Below are positions 6,319 to 13,573 of a stretch of DNA of 15,181 nucleotides, one piece after another. The stretch spans positions 1 through 15,181 of the forward strand of contig CAYOOT010000068.1 of assembly GCA_964405665.1 (NCBI GenBank), read 5' to 3'. Under the pieces are notes generated by a model, which made no database searches, was not told the origin of the DNA, and saw only the letters and a program-made list of their open reading frames with translations. This stretch comes from CAYOOT01 sp964405665. Its GTDB lineage: Bacteria; Bdellovibrionota_C; UBA2361; SZUA-149; CAZDWZ01. A program made the position numbers and the translations under genes. Numbering within the stretch: the stretch's first letter is position 1; each line of letters begins with the position of its first letter.

Positions 6319-8256
6319 TTACCAATCCTTTTCGGGAATTTTTTCTTTATTCTTCTTTAAAGCTTCCACAGCTTTTTGATAACGGTATTTTAATCTATTT
6401 TTTGATTTTTCATCAATACTTTCTAAAAGTTGATCAAATTGCTTCTGAGAAACTTCTCCTTCCTTAGTTTTTTCCTCTGAACTGTCTTTTTCCGAAGCAG
6501 CTTGTTCTTTCTTTTCTTCCTTAGCGTCTTGATCTTCTTCTGATTTTGAATTTTGTTGTTGTTCTTCTTCCTTTCTTTCTTGCTCTTTATTTTCTTGTTG
6601 TTTATTTTTATTTTCCTCCGAACCGGCTTTTTGCTCAGATTGATTAGAAGGATCAGCTGTTGGGCTAGGAGAGGGGCTAGCTTGTTCTTCCTTACTTTGA
6701 TTATCCTGCTGTTGATTGTCTTTATTGTTTTCTTGATCTTCTTTTTTTTCATTATTTTCTTTTTCTTCTTCTTGTTTTTTTTCTTTTTCTTTCTTTTGTT
6801 CCTGTAGTTTTTTCTTGGCATATTCTAAATTATCTTTTGCTTCTTGATCCTGAGGATTTAATTTCAAACTTTCTTCGTAGGTTTTAATCGCTTCTTCAAA
6901 CTTATTTTGCATCACAAAACTGTTTCCGGCATTATATAGCACCGCTGCTTTTTCTTGTTCTGTCTTAGCTTTACTTACCGCCTCAAGAAATAAAGCTTGG
7001 GCTTGAGGAAAATCTCCCAAGCGATAATTAGAAGATGCTTCACCCAAAAGAAGTCTGATATCTTCCGAGGATTTTTTTCTGGCTTCAGCAAATTTTTCTT
7101 TGGCCTGAGGGTAATCTGCTTGATCAAAAGCTTCTTTGGCAATTCCCCCCAACTTTTCCACAGTCTGTGACTGTGGAAAAGTTTGAGCAAAGACAATTTG
7201 CTGAGTAGAAATACTAGATAATAGAAACATTCCTAGAAGAAATTTTGGTTTAAAATTAAAAAATATTTTTGGTCCCCAATGCCAGAATAAAATAAGTAAA
7301 AGAGCAAAAGAAAGTGGCCATTGATAATATTCATTCCACTTTTTAACTTGTTCTTCTTTTAAATCACTATCAGTAAGCATCTTTTTTATTCCTTGAGAAT
7401 AAAGTGCCTCGGTATCTTTGTCCGAACTAATCGATTGGACATAAATGCCTCCTGTATCAAGAGCAAGTTTTCTTAAAACATCTTCTTTGAGCTTGCTAAT
7501 TACCACTTTACCTTCTTTATCCATGCGGTAACCACGAGGGGTAGAAATCGGAGAGCCTTCTTTTGTTCCCACCCCAAGAATATAAACATGCACATTAGAC
7601 GCCGCTGCTATTTTAGAAATTTTTTTAAAATCTCCTTCCAGCTCTTCTCCATCTGTAATTAAAATAATTGCCCGATCTTTTTCCAAATCAGATTTATTGG
7701 AAGATATTCCTAAAATTTCCAAACTTTTGCTTAAGGCGCTTTCAATATTTGTCCCCTTAATAGGAACACTGTCTGTATTTACAGAATTAAGAAATATTTT
7801 ATATGATTCATAATCTAAAGTCAGAGGAGATTCCACGTAGGCAGTACCAGCAAATGAAATCAAAGCTATCCGATCTCCTTTGAGGTTATCTATTAAATCA
7901 ATTATCTTCCTCTTTGCTCTTTCTAAGCGGGAAGGGGACACATCTTGAGCAAGCATGCTTTCTGAAACATCCAAAGCAACAACAATATCTAAACCTTTTC
8001 GTTGCGCACTTTTCCAGCTAAATCCCCATTGTGGTTGAAGTAAGGAAAAAATCAATAAAAATAAAATCACTAAAGCAATTATCAAATCTTTTCTTTTTTC
8101 AGTAAATATCTGGGGAGTAATTATATCCTGATGCAATTCGGCATCAGCAAAAATATGTTTCTTTAATTCCTTTGAAGAAAAGGCATAACGATAAAATAAA
8201 TAATAAATCGGCAAGAGTAAAAATAAATATAAAAAATTTAAATTTCCGATATTCAT
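6319..8256 (-). CDS. batB: BatB-BatC fusion: VWA domain plus TPR domain
   Basis: Protein of 645 aa joining two proteins that are separate in classic Bat operons. The BatB part has membrane segments about 8-24 and 58-73, a VWA domain (89-290) with an intact MIDAS metal site (DVSES, D96/S98/S100; T169; D202 in TDGEE), and a third membrane segment about 313-327. Residues 338-357 are a second hydrophobic stretch ending VFA, which looks like the remnant signal peptide of a formerly independent BatC. The BatC part has TPR repeats (about 372-475, best one AAVLYNAGNSFVMQNKFEEA), a low-complexity Glu/Lys/Gln/Asn segment (about 485-600) and a conserved-looking C-terminus ending KDW. It overlaps batA by ATGA. 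VWA-TPR fusions occur elsewhere, so the fusion itself is not new. The coding sequence at the junction holds a perfect inverted repeat (listed separately). Confidence 0.88.
   Translation of the reverse strand: MNIGNLNFLYLFLLLPIYYLFYRYAFSSKELKKHIFADAELHQDIITPQIFTEKRKDLIIALVILFLLIFSLLQPQWGFSWKSAQRKGLDIVVALDVSESMLAQDVSPSRLERAKRKIIDLIDNLKGDRIALISFAGTAYVESPLTLDYESYKIFLNSVNTDSVPIKGTNIESALSKSLEILGISSNKSDLEKDRAIILITDGEELEGDFKKISKIAAASNVHVYILGVGTKEGSPISTPRGYRMDKEGKVVISKLKEDVLRKLALDTGGIYVQSISSDKDTEALYSQGIKKMLTDSDLKEEQVKKWNEYYQWPLSFALLLILFWHWGPKIFFNFKPKFLLGMFLLSSISTQQIVFAQTFPQSQTVEKLGGIAKEAFDQADYPQAKEKFAEARKKSSEDIRLLLGEASSNYRLGDFPQAQALFLEAVSKAKTEQEKAAVLYNAGNSFVMQNKFEEAIKTYEESLKLNPQDQEAKDNLEYAKKKLQEQKKEKEKKQEEEKENNEKKEDQENNKDNQQQDNQSKEEQASPSPSPTADPSNQSEQKAGSEENKNKQQENKEQERKEEEQQQNSKSEEDQDAKEEKKEQAASEKDSSEEKTKEGEVSQKQFDQLLESIDEKSKNRLKYRYQKAVEALKKNKEKIPEKDW
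7151..7183. repeat. Perfect 15-bp inverted repeat, 3-nt loop, inside batB-batC
   Basis: Left arm AACTTTTCCACAGTC (7151-7165), loop TGT, right arm GACTGTGGAAAAGTT (7169-7183). The arms are exact reverse complements, giving a 15-bp hairpin in RNA from either strand. It encodes residues 358-369 of the fusion, directly after the VFA that looks like a BatC signal-cleavage site. No T-run follows on either strand, so it is not a normal intrinsic terminator. Confidence 0.9.
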
Positions 8257-9290
8257 GGGATTGTTTGATAACGAAGCTTTTCTAATGTTTCACTAATAAT
8301 AAAAAAAACTAAGCCGATTATTAAAAAGATAAAAAAGTTTTCTTGATATTCTTGAAAATTCTTCACAACAGCGGTTCTTTCTTCTAGTTTTGATATTTCC
8401 TGATAAATTTCCTTTAATTGTTCCGTATTTTGGGCATTAAAAAATCTTCCGGAACTGACTTCAGCAATTTTTCTAAGCGATTTCTCATCGAGTTCAACAT
8501 TTTGATATTGGATCTGAGTTCCTCCAAAAACCCCAGGTACAGCAAAAGGAGCTGGCTTGTCACTGCCAATTCCTACTGTATAAATTTTAATATTCTCCCG
8601 TTTGGCAATTTCTGCTGCTTCAATCGGTTCAATACTACCGGAGGTCTTAACCCCATCTGTGACTAAAATAATCACTTTAGAATTTTCTTTAATGCTTCTT
8701 AATTTCTTTACGGAAAGAGCAATCCCATCCCCCAAAGAAGTGCCATCTCCTAGCATGCCCACTTCCAATGAATTAACAAAATCTTTCACGATCGAATGAT
8801 CTAAAGTTAAAGGACATTGGGTATAGACATCCTCTCCGAAAATAACTATTCCAATTCGATCTCCGGTTCTTTCTTCAATAAAATTATTGACAACGTCTTT
8901 TAAGGCTTTTAAGCGATCCACTTTTTTGCCATTTAATTCAAAATCCAAAGCTTGCATACTGCCAGAAACATCCAGAGCAAGAATAATATCTCGACCGCTG
9001 ACTTCATTCTCAATTAATGTTTTGGCAGTTTGCGGTCGAGCCAGAGCAAGAACTAAAAATAAAAATACAATAAATCTTAGCAGATTTATTGTAATAAAGC
9101 GTTCTTTAATGATTGCAGATTCTGGGAGTTTTTTAAAATCAAGAACTGCGGCAAAAGAAAAGGAGCGATGCTCTTTGCCTTTTAAAAATTTAGGAAATAA
9201 ATGAGAACAAAGAGGAAGTCCTTCTTTGGAAACCAAGATTAAAGGGACAAAGACCAGTAATAATAAAAATAATGGATCTCTAAATTCCAT
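8253..9290 (-). CDS. batA: BatA: membrane VWA-domain protein
   Basis: BatA-type protein of 345 aa. Membrane segments lie at about 8-20, 68-85 and 318-333; the VWA domain (about 100-305) has a complete MIDAS metal site: DVSGS (D107/S109/S111), T184 in GDGTSLGDG and D212 in TDG. The loop after the late strand (PAPFAVPGVFGGTQI) is typical of BatA. I chose the ATG at 9290 because BatA proteins usually begin with a short start like MEFRDP followed at once by a membrane helix. An upstream TTG (9323) and an ATG (9305) would add 11 or 6 residues. With this start it overlaps the preceding gene by 11 nt and the batB-batC gene by 4 nt (ATGA). It probably forms a membrane complex with BatB driven or remodelled by MoxR; that is family knowledge. 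Confidence 0.9.
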   Translation of the reverse strand: MEFRDPLFLLLLVFVPLILVSKEGLPLCSHLFPKFLKGKEHRSFSFAAVLDFKKLPESAIIKERFITINLLRFIVFLFLVLALARPQTAKTLIENEVSGRDIILALDVSGSMQALDFELNGKKVDRLKALKDVVNNFIEERTGDRIGIVIFGEDVYTQCPLTLDHSIVKDFVNSLEVGMLGDGTSLGDGIALSVKKLRSIKENSKVIILVTDGVKTSGSIEPIEAAEIAKRENIKIYTVGIGSDKPAPFAVPGVFGGTQIQYQNVELDEKSLRKIAEVSSGRFFNAQNTEQLKEIYQEISKLEERTAVVKNFQEYQENFFIFLIIGLVFFIISETLEKLRYQTIP

Positions 9291-9888
9291 TGTCTTTTTC
9301 CACATTTTGCTGGAGTGTTGCAAATTGAGATTCTATTGCCAATATTATTTCCTTTACACTTTCCAGGGACGAAATCAGTTCCGGAGAATTATAGGTATAA
9401 ATATCTGCTGTGTTATTTCCAAAGGAAATTAATTCTAAAAATCTCAAATTCTTTTTCAACTGATCGGTAATTTCCTCAATAATCTCGAAAGATGAATGCG
9501 GCAGCATCCTTCTTATCTTTTGCGGCAGCAAAAGATTGAGTTCATAAACTGTTTGCTCGCAAGCATTAAAATTAAAAACTTTTTCTAAATAAGTTCTTTG
9601 AACCAAAGAGATGCTGGAAGAAAGTTCTCTCAAAGGTAGTCCTTTTTTGAGACGCTGTTCATTTAAGCGCTTTAATTGTTCTAGGGCAAAATCTTTTGGG
9701 CTAAGTCCGGGGAGCAATTGCAATTTATGAACTGAGCTTTTTTTTCTTTGGCGATAAAGCAAATAGAGCAGCAACAAAATGAGCAATCCGAAAATCCAAG
9801 CTAAGGGCAGGGGATGAAACTCCGGTAATGGTTTAATATCATGAAAAACCTCCTTGGCCGGAGCTATTGTTTGATTGTTAACTGGCAT
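9280..9888 (-). CDS. DUF4381-like single-pass membrane protein
   Basis: Protein of 202 aa with a short N-terminal segment containing DIKPLPEFHPLPLAW, one membrane helix (about 27-45), a basic RQRKK stop-transfer sequence, and a helical cytosolic domain. The D-I-x-P-x-P motif just before the helix and the position between DUF58 and batA match the DUF4381-type proteins found in many MoxR/Bat operons, though sequence similarity is judged by eye only. The cytosolic region (62-110) contains KDFALEQLKRLNEQRLKKG and VQRTYLEKVFN, resembling helical tails seen at the end of BatD proteins. It overlaps the DUF58 gene and batA by 11 nt each. It may link the cytosolic MoxR/DUF58 pair to the membrane VWA proteins, which is inference. 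Confidence 0.7.
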   Translation of the reverse strand: MPVNNQTIAPAKEVFHDIKPLPEFHPLPLAWIFGLLILLLLYLLYRQRKKSSVHKLQLLPGLSPKDFALEQLKRLNEQRLKKGLPLRELSSSISLVQRTYLEKVFNFNACEQTVYELNLLLPQKIRRMLPHSSFEIIEEITDQLKKNLRFLELISFGNNTADIYTYNSPELISSLESVKEIILAIESQFATLQQNVEKDNGI

Positions 9889-10774
9889 GTAGTGATCGCT
9901 TATCCAAATACTTTTTTAAGTCATAAACAAAAGGTCTTTCCGTAGAAAGTTCCAGCAAATCCATGCCTAAACGACGAAAAGTATTTCTTCTTTCTTCTTC
10001 CACTTGCTTGCTCTTTTTTTGATAAGTTTCTCGAAGTAAGGGATCGGAAGTATTAATTAAAAATCTTTCTCCGGTTTCCGGATCTTTTAGACGAACGATT
10101 CCCGCATCGGGCAAGCTCTGATCTGCAGGGTCTTTAACCACGATCGCTGTCAGATCGTGTTTTTTAGCCAAAACATTGAGAGAGCTTTCATAATTTGTAT
10201 CAATAAAATCTGAGATCACAAATACAATCGCTTTTTTCTTTAAAACTCTATTGGCAAAATTAAAAAGTTCCTTAAGATTGGTTTTACGAAGTGGTTGATC
10301 CGCTTCGGCAAAAATTTCTCTTAATATTTTCCAAATAATGTTTGGCGCTTTTTTGGGAGGATAAAAAGCGTGAATCTGATCGGAAAAGGTAATTAAGCCT
10401 ACTTTGTCATTGTTATTTAAGGCGATAAAGGTTAGGGCGGCACTAATTTGGGAAATTAGCCTTTCTTTAAGCATGGTTCTTGTTCCGGTTTGTGTAGAAC
10501 TGCTGACATCCACAGCGATTAAAACAGTAAGCTCTCTTTCTTCACGGTAAGTTTTAATAAAAGGTTTTTTACTTCTAGCCGTAACTTTCCAATCAATAGT
10601 CCTAATATCATCGCCAATGCTATATTCTCGCAGTTCCTCAAACTCCATTCCGCTACCACGGAAAGAACTACGATATCTTCCGGCAATGCCATAGGAGATT
10701 AATTGCTTGGTATGAAATTGTAGTTTTTTGATCTCGGCAACAACTTCATTGCTGAGATATTTTTCCTTTTTCAT
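9878..10774 (-). CDS. DUF58 protein with VWA-like fold
   Basis: Cytosolic 298-aa DUF58 protein, the usual partner of MoxR ATPases. The family signature is clear: SSFRGSGMEFEELREYSIGD (36-55), then RTIDWKVTARSKKPFIKTY with the EERE motif (58-81). It continues into a VWA-like domain with an intact metal-site pattern DVSSS (D89/S91/S93), T165 and D189 in ISDF. There is no membrane segment, unlike BatA and BatB. It begins 10 nt after the moxR stop codon; the Shine-Dalgarno is weak, so translation may depend on moxR. DUF58 proteins are thought to present or adapt substrates for MoxR. An antisense terminator-like hairpin lies within the gene (see findings). Confidence 0.92.
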   Translation of the reverse strand: MKKEKYLSNEVVAEIKKLQFHTKQLISYGIAGRYRSSFRGSGMEFEELREYSIGDDIRTIDWKVTARSKKPFIKTYREERELTVLIAVDVSSSTQTGTRTMLKERLISQISAALTFIALNNNDKVGLITFSDQIHAFYPPKKAPNIIWKILREIFAEADQPLRKTNLKELFNFANRVLKKKAIVFVISDFIDTNYESSLNVLAKKHDLTAIVVKDPADQSLPDAGIVRLKDPETGERFLINTSDPLLRETYQKKSKQVEEERRNTFRRLGMDLLELSTERPFVYDLKKYLDKRSLHAS

Positions 10775-10784
10775 AAATTGACTT

Positions 10785-11789
10785 TTAAGGAACCTCTACA
10801 GCATCAAGAATCATTTTTATTAAATCATCCGTATTTAAATTTTGCGCTTCTGCTTCATAAGTAAGCATTACTCGATGCCTTAAAACATCCGGAGCAATAT
10901 CTTTAATAGTTTGCGGACCAACAAAATATTCTCCGGAAATTAAAGCCTCAGCCCGCGCCAGAGCAAGAAAAGAAATAGTTGCTCGAGGAGAAGCTCCTAA
11001 TTCAATTAAATTATCCATCTTTAATTTATAATCTTGGGGTCTTCTAGTTGCATTTACCAAATTGATAATATATTTTTTTACTTTTTCATCAACGTAAATA
11101 CGTTGGCAAAGATTTTTCAAATTCACTATATCTTTCAAATCTGCAACTTGAGAACAATTTCCTAGTTCTCGAAAATCTGCCCGGCTTACCAATTCCAGCA
11201 TTTGTTTTTCTTCTTCCATACTGGGATAACCGACTTTAACTTTTACCATGAAACGATCAATTTGCGCCTCAGGCAAATGATATGTTCCTTCTTGTTCAAT
11301 GGGATTTTGTGTGGCCATTACAAAAAATGGTTCGGGAAGTTTTAAGGTTTGATTGCCGATCGTCACTTGTTTTTCTTGCATTGCTTCCAGTAGGGCGGAT
11401 TGCACTTTCGCCGGAGCACGATTAATTTCATCGGCCAGAACCAAATTTGCAAAAACCGGACCACGACGAATTTCAAATTGGGAGTCTTGCGCTCGATAAA
11501 CTTCCGTCCCAATTAAATCTGCAGGAAGTAAATCCGGTGTAAATTGAATTCTTTTAAAACTTGCTCCGACACATTGCGCTAAGGCCTTAATGGAAAGCGT
11601 CTTTGCCAAGCCGGGAACACCTTCTAATAAGATATGTCCGTCAGTAAGCAAAGCAGAGAGTAGTCTTCTGCGTAATTTTTCTTGTCCAATCACGACCTTT
11701 CCCATTTCTTTAAGAATTTTATCGATTAGTTGCAAAGCTGATTGGACTGCACTTTCTATTGGGACATTTGTGGAACTCAAATCTGTCAT
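10785..11789 (-). CDS. moxR: MoxR-family AAA+ ATPase
   Basis: AAA+ ATPase of 334 aa, normal for MoxR. Walker A is GVPGLAKT (57-64), Walker B LVLADE (116-121) followed by the MoxR-specific INRAPAKVQSALLEAMQE, sensor 1 is N162 in ATQNP, the arginine finger is R179 in AQIDRF, and sensor 2 is R269 in GASPRA. All key residues are present, so the enzyme should hydrolyse ATP. MoxR proteins act as chaperone-like ATPases that mature or remodel partners containing VWA domains; here the partners would be DUF58, BatA and BatB-BatC. It is the first gene of the 12-gene operon. AGGA about 8 nt before the ATG gives one of the better ribosome binding sites in the operon. Confidence 0.95.
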   Translation of the reverse strand: MTDLSSTNVPIESAVQSALQLIDKILKEMGKVVIGQEKLRRRLLSALLTDGHILLEGVPGLAKTLSIKALAQCVGASFKRIQFTPDLLPADLIGTEVYRAQDSQFEIRRGPVFANLVLADEINRAPAKVQSALLEAMQEKQVTIGNQTLKLPEPFFVMATQNPIEQEGTYHLPEAQIDRFMVKVKVGYPSMEEEKQMLELVSRADFRELGNCSQVADLKDIVNLKNLCQRIYVDEKVKKYIINLVNATRRPQDYKLKMDNLIELGASPRATISFLALARAEALISGEYFVGPQTIKDIAPDVLRHRVMLTYEAEAQNLNTDDLIKMILDAVEVP

Positions 11790-11826
11790 AGTTATTTCCT
11801 ATAATTTTCTGTGTATTGACTCGGCG

Positions 11827-11832
11827 ACTATA
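11827..11832 (-). promoter_or_regulatory. Possible -10 box for the moxR-bat operon
   Basis: TATAGT on the minus strand lies about 37 nt before the moxR ATG, which would give a leader of about 30 nt. No good -35 hexamer is seen 16-18 nt upstream, so a promoter here would be weak or activator-dependent. Confidence 0.3.
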
Positions 11833-11863
11833 CTCCAGACTGATAAAAATGCGATATCCCTTG

Positions 11864-11895
11864 AAAATTCAGGACAAGCAAAAATTCGGACGAAG
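11864..11895. repeat. Two imperfect 15-nt direct repeats upstream of moxR
   Basis: AAAATTCAGGACAAG (11864-11878) and AAAATTCGGACGAAG (11881-11895) differ only by the shift of one base. Their starts are 17 nt apart and they lie upstream of the candidate moxR -10 box, a normal place for an activator site. Chance is possible in AT-rich DNA. Confidence 0.35.
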
Positions 11896-11959
11896 TAAGT
11901 GCTGAGCCTTTTTTAGTGACGAGCAAAGCCCATCTCGTATTTAAGCCTTATTGCTGAAC

Positions 11960-11992
11960 TTGAAAATACTTTTTAATTGTATATAGTATAAT
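11960..11992 (+). promoter_or_regulatory. Likely promoter for ftcD
   Basis: TTGAAA (11960-11965) is followed after 16 nt by TATAGT (11982-11987); a perfect TATAAT (11987-11992) overlaps it but would be 21 nt from the same -35. The site lies 30-60 nt before the ftcD ATG. The ATG has no recognisable Shine-Dalgarno. Confidence 0.45.
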
Positions 11993-12021
11993 AAATTTTA
12001 TTCCACATTTTAATATCAAAT

Positions 12022-12996
12022 ATGTTACTGGAATGCGTCCCCAATATTAGCGAAGGAAGAGATACCGCCAAGGTCTTGGAAATTGTGGGAGCAGTCAAGG
12101 CAGTACCTGGTGTTAAAGTTTTGCACATCGATGTGGGTAAAGATGCCAATCGCTCAGTTATTACATTTATTGGAGAACCAAATGCTGTTTTAGAAGGAGC
12201 ATTTGCTTTAACAAAAAAAGCCTCTGAGCTAATCGACATGAGCACTCATCAAGGTGCTCACCCTAGAATTGGAGCAGTTGATGTTTGTCCCTTTGTTCCA
12301 TTGGAAGGAGCACGGATTGAGGATTGTATTAGTCTGGCTAATCAATTAGGCAAAAGAGTTGGAGAAGAACTAAACTTACCTGTTTATCTTTATGCCTATG
12401 CAGCAACAAACACTCAAAGAAAAAATTTATCCAATATCCGCAAAGGCGAGTACGAAGGTCTAGAAGAAAAATTAAAAACTCCCAGCTGGAAACCAGACTA
12501 TGGCCCTAAAAAATTTATTCCAAAGTTCGGCGCAATGGCAATCGGAGCAAGAAATTTTTTAATTGCCTTTAATGTAAATTTATCCACGCAAGATCTAACA
12601 ATTGCCATTGATATAGCTTCTTCTATTAGAGAATCGAGCAAATCTCCTTCTGCTTTAAAATCTTGCAAAGCTATCGGCTGGGTCATGCCTGAATATAATT
12701 GTGCCCAAGTTTCCATGAATTTAACTGATTTTAGAAAAACGGGCATATTTGAAGCTTTTGCGCAGTGTCGTGAACAAGCTGAAGAACGAGGAGTAGAAAT
12801 CACCGGCAGTCAGATTGTCGGGCTACTTCCTGAAGAGGCTTTAATTGAAGCTGGCAAAAAAATTTCCTTGGCCTATGGCGATAATAAAGTTCGCAAAAAT
12901 GATGAATATCTAGATTTTGCCGTAAGTTTTTTAGGCTTGTCGGAATTTGAAGAGTTTAAAATCAAAGAAAGAATTATTGAATACTTACTTGCCTAA
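12022..12996 (+). CDS. ftcD: Glutamate formimidoyltransferase (stand-alone FT domain)
   Basis: Cytosolic folate enzyme of 324 aa that transfers the formimino group of N-formimino-L-glutamate to tetrahydrofolate (EC 2.1.2.5). Its length equals the formiminotransferase part of animal FTCD; no cyclodeaminase domain follows. The start LLECVPNISEGRD, the block STHQGAHPRIGAVDVCPF (74-91; His80 aligns with the catalytic His82 of the pig enzyme), LPVYLYAYAA, GARNFLIAFNVNL and the ending KERIIEYL all match the family throughout. In most bacteria the product serves histidine degradation, but no hut gene is in this window. Stand-alone forms can also handle 5-formyltetrahydrofolate, an alternative role. 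It is divergent from moxR and separated from the next gene by 121 nt. Confidence 0.95.
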   Translation: MLLECVPNISEGRDTAKVLEIVGAVKAVPGVKVLHIDVGKDANRSVITFIGEPNAVLEGAFALTKKASELIDMSTHQGAHPRIGAVDVCPFVPLEGARIEDCISLANQLGKRVGEELNLPVYLYAYAATNTQRKNLSNIRKGEYEGLEEKLKTPSWKPDYGPKKFIPKFGAMAIGARNFLIAFNVNLSTQDLTIAIDIASSIRESSKSPSALKSCKAIGWVMPEYNCAQVSMNLTDFRKTGIFEAFAQCREQAEERGVEITGSQIVGLLPEEALIEAGKKISLAYGDNKVRKNDEYLDFAVSFLGLSEFEEFKIKERIIEYLLA

Positions 12997-13117
12997 TAAT
13001 TCCCTAGCTTTAAGATATCAAATATTTCAATTAATTTTTTACAACCTACTAGAATAAGGCTTTTATTCTCTGCTATCATAGTTAGCATCTTGAAACATTT
13101 TTATGTTGGAATAAAAA

Positions 13118-13564
13118 ATGGAGTTTTCGACAATTATATCTTCAAACCAAAGTCCAGTTGGCGAGAGAACTCCTGAATTTGATTATCAGCAAAACAAAAA
13201 TCCAGAGAAAAAAATAATTTTATTAATTGAAGACGATGTAATGATCCTGGAACTTTTGCATGAAGTATTAAATCAAGCTGGCTATACTGTTCTCATTTCA
13301 AGAAACGCAACAGATGGTTTAGAGCAGTTTATTTCAAATAAGAATAATATTTTTTGCATTGTTTTAGACTATGAAATTCCCGGCATGCATCCCACCAGGC
13401 TTTTAGAAAAAATCTCCGAGATTGATTCTGATGTAAGAATCGTTATTTCCAGTGGCTACTCCCAAAACATCGTCACCCAAGAAATTTCCTCAGCCAATAT
13501 TAGTTGCTATTTTGCCAAACCCTACGATCCGATGAATCTAGTTTCTGAATTAAAAAAATTCTAG
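13118..13564 (+). CDS. Orphan receiver-domain response regulator
   Basis: Single-domain response regulator of 148 aa: a 30-residue polar extension followed by a CheY-like receiver (31-148). Phosphorylation residues are present: acidic pair E38/D39 in LLIEDD, phosphoacceptor D84 in IVLDYEIPGM, S112 in VISSGY and K134 in YFAKPYD. The usual Gly after PGM is replaced (PGMHP). No output domain follows, so it must act by protein contact or phosphotransfer, and no histidine kinase is in the window. GGA lies 7 nt before the ATG. The 121-nt gap upstream contains a 7-bp AT-rich hairpin (13051-13069) and a possible TATCAT -10 box at 13074, both weak. It is followed 9 nt later by the NIPSNAP gene, probably in the same transcript. 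Confidence 0.9.
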   Translation: MEFSTIISSNQSPVGERTPEFDYQQNKNPEKKIILLIEDDVMILELLHEVLNQAGYTVLISRNATDGLEQFISNKNNIFCIVLDYEIPGMHPTRLLEKISEIDSDVRIVISSGYSQNIVTQEISSANISCYFAKPYDPMNLVSELKKF

Positions 13565-13573
13565 GAAAAAAAT

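Noticed and set aside
6423..6821. Long open frames on both strands made of poly-Lys/Asn or poly-Phe
   Set aside because: They are other readings of the low-complexity Glu/Lys/Gln coding stretch of the batB-batC fusion and have no recognisable domains.
7151..7183. Replication origin built on the DnaA-box-like arms
   Set aside because: Only two off-consensus boxes exist, inside a coding gene, with no dnaA/dnaN or AT-rich unwinding cluster nearby.
9291..9323. Upstream TTG start for batA
   Set aside because: It adds 11 residues unlike BatA N-termini; the ATG at 9290 gives the normal short start before the first membrane helix.
11816..11846. Plus-strand promoter TTGACT ... TGATAA
   Set aside because: The spacer is 19 nt and the -10 is poor; the TTGAAA/TATAGT pair nearer to ftcD is better.
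13051..13069. Hairpin AGAATAA/TTATTCT as terminator of ftcD
   Set aside because: The stem is only AT-rich and no T-run follows, so it is not a convincing intrinsic terminator.
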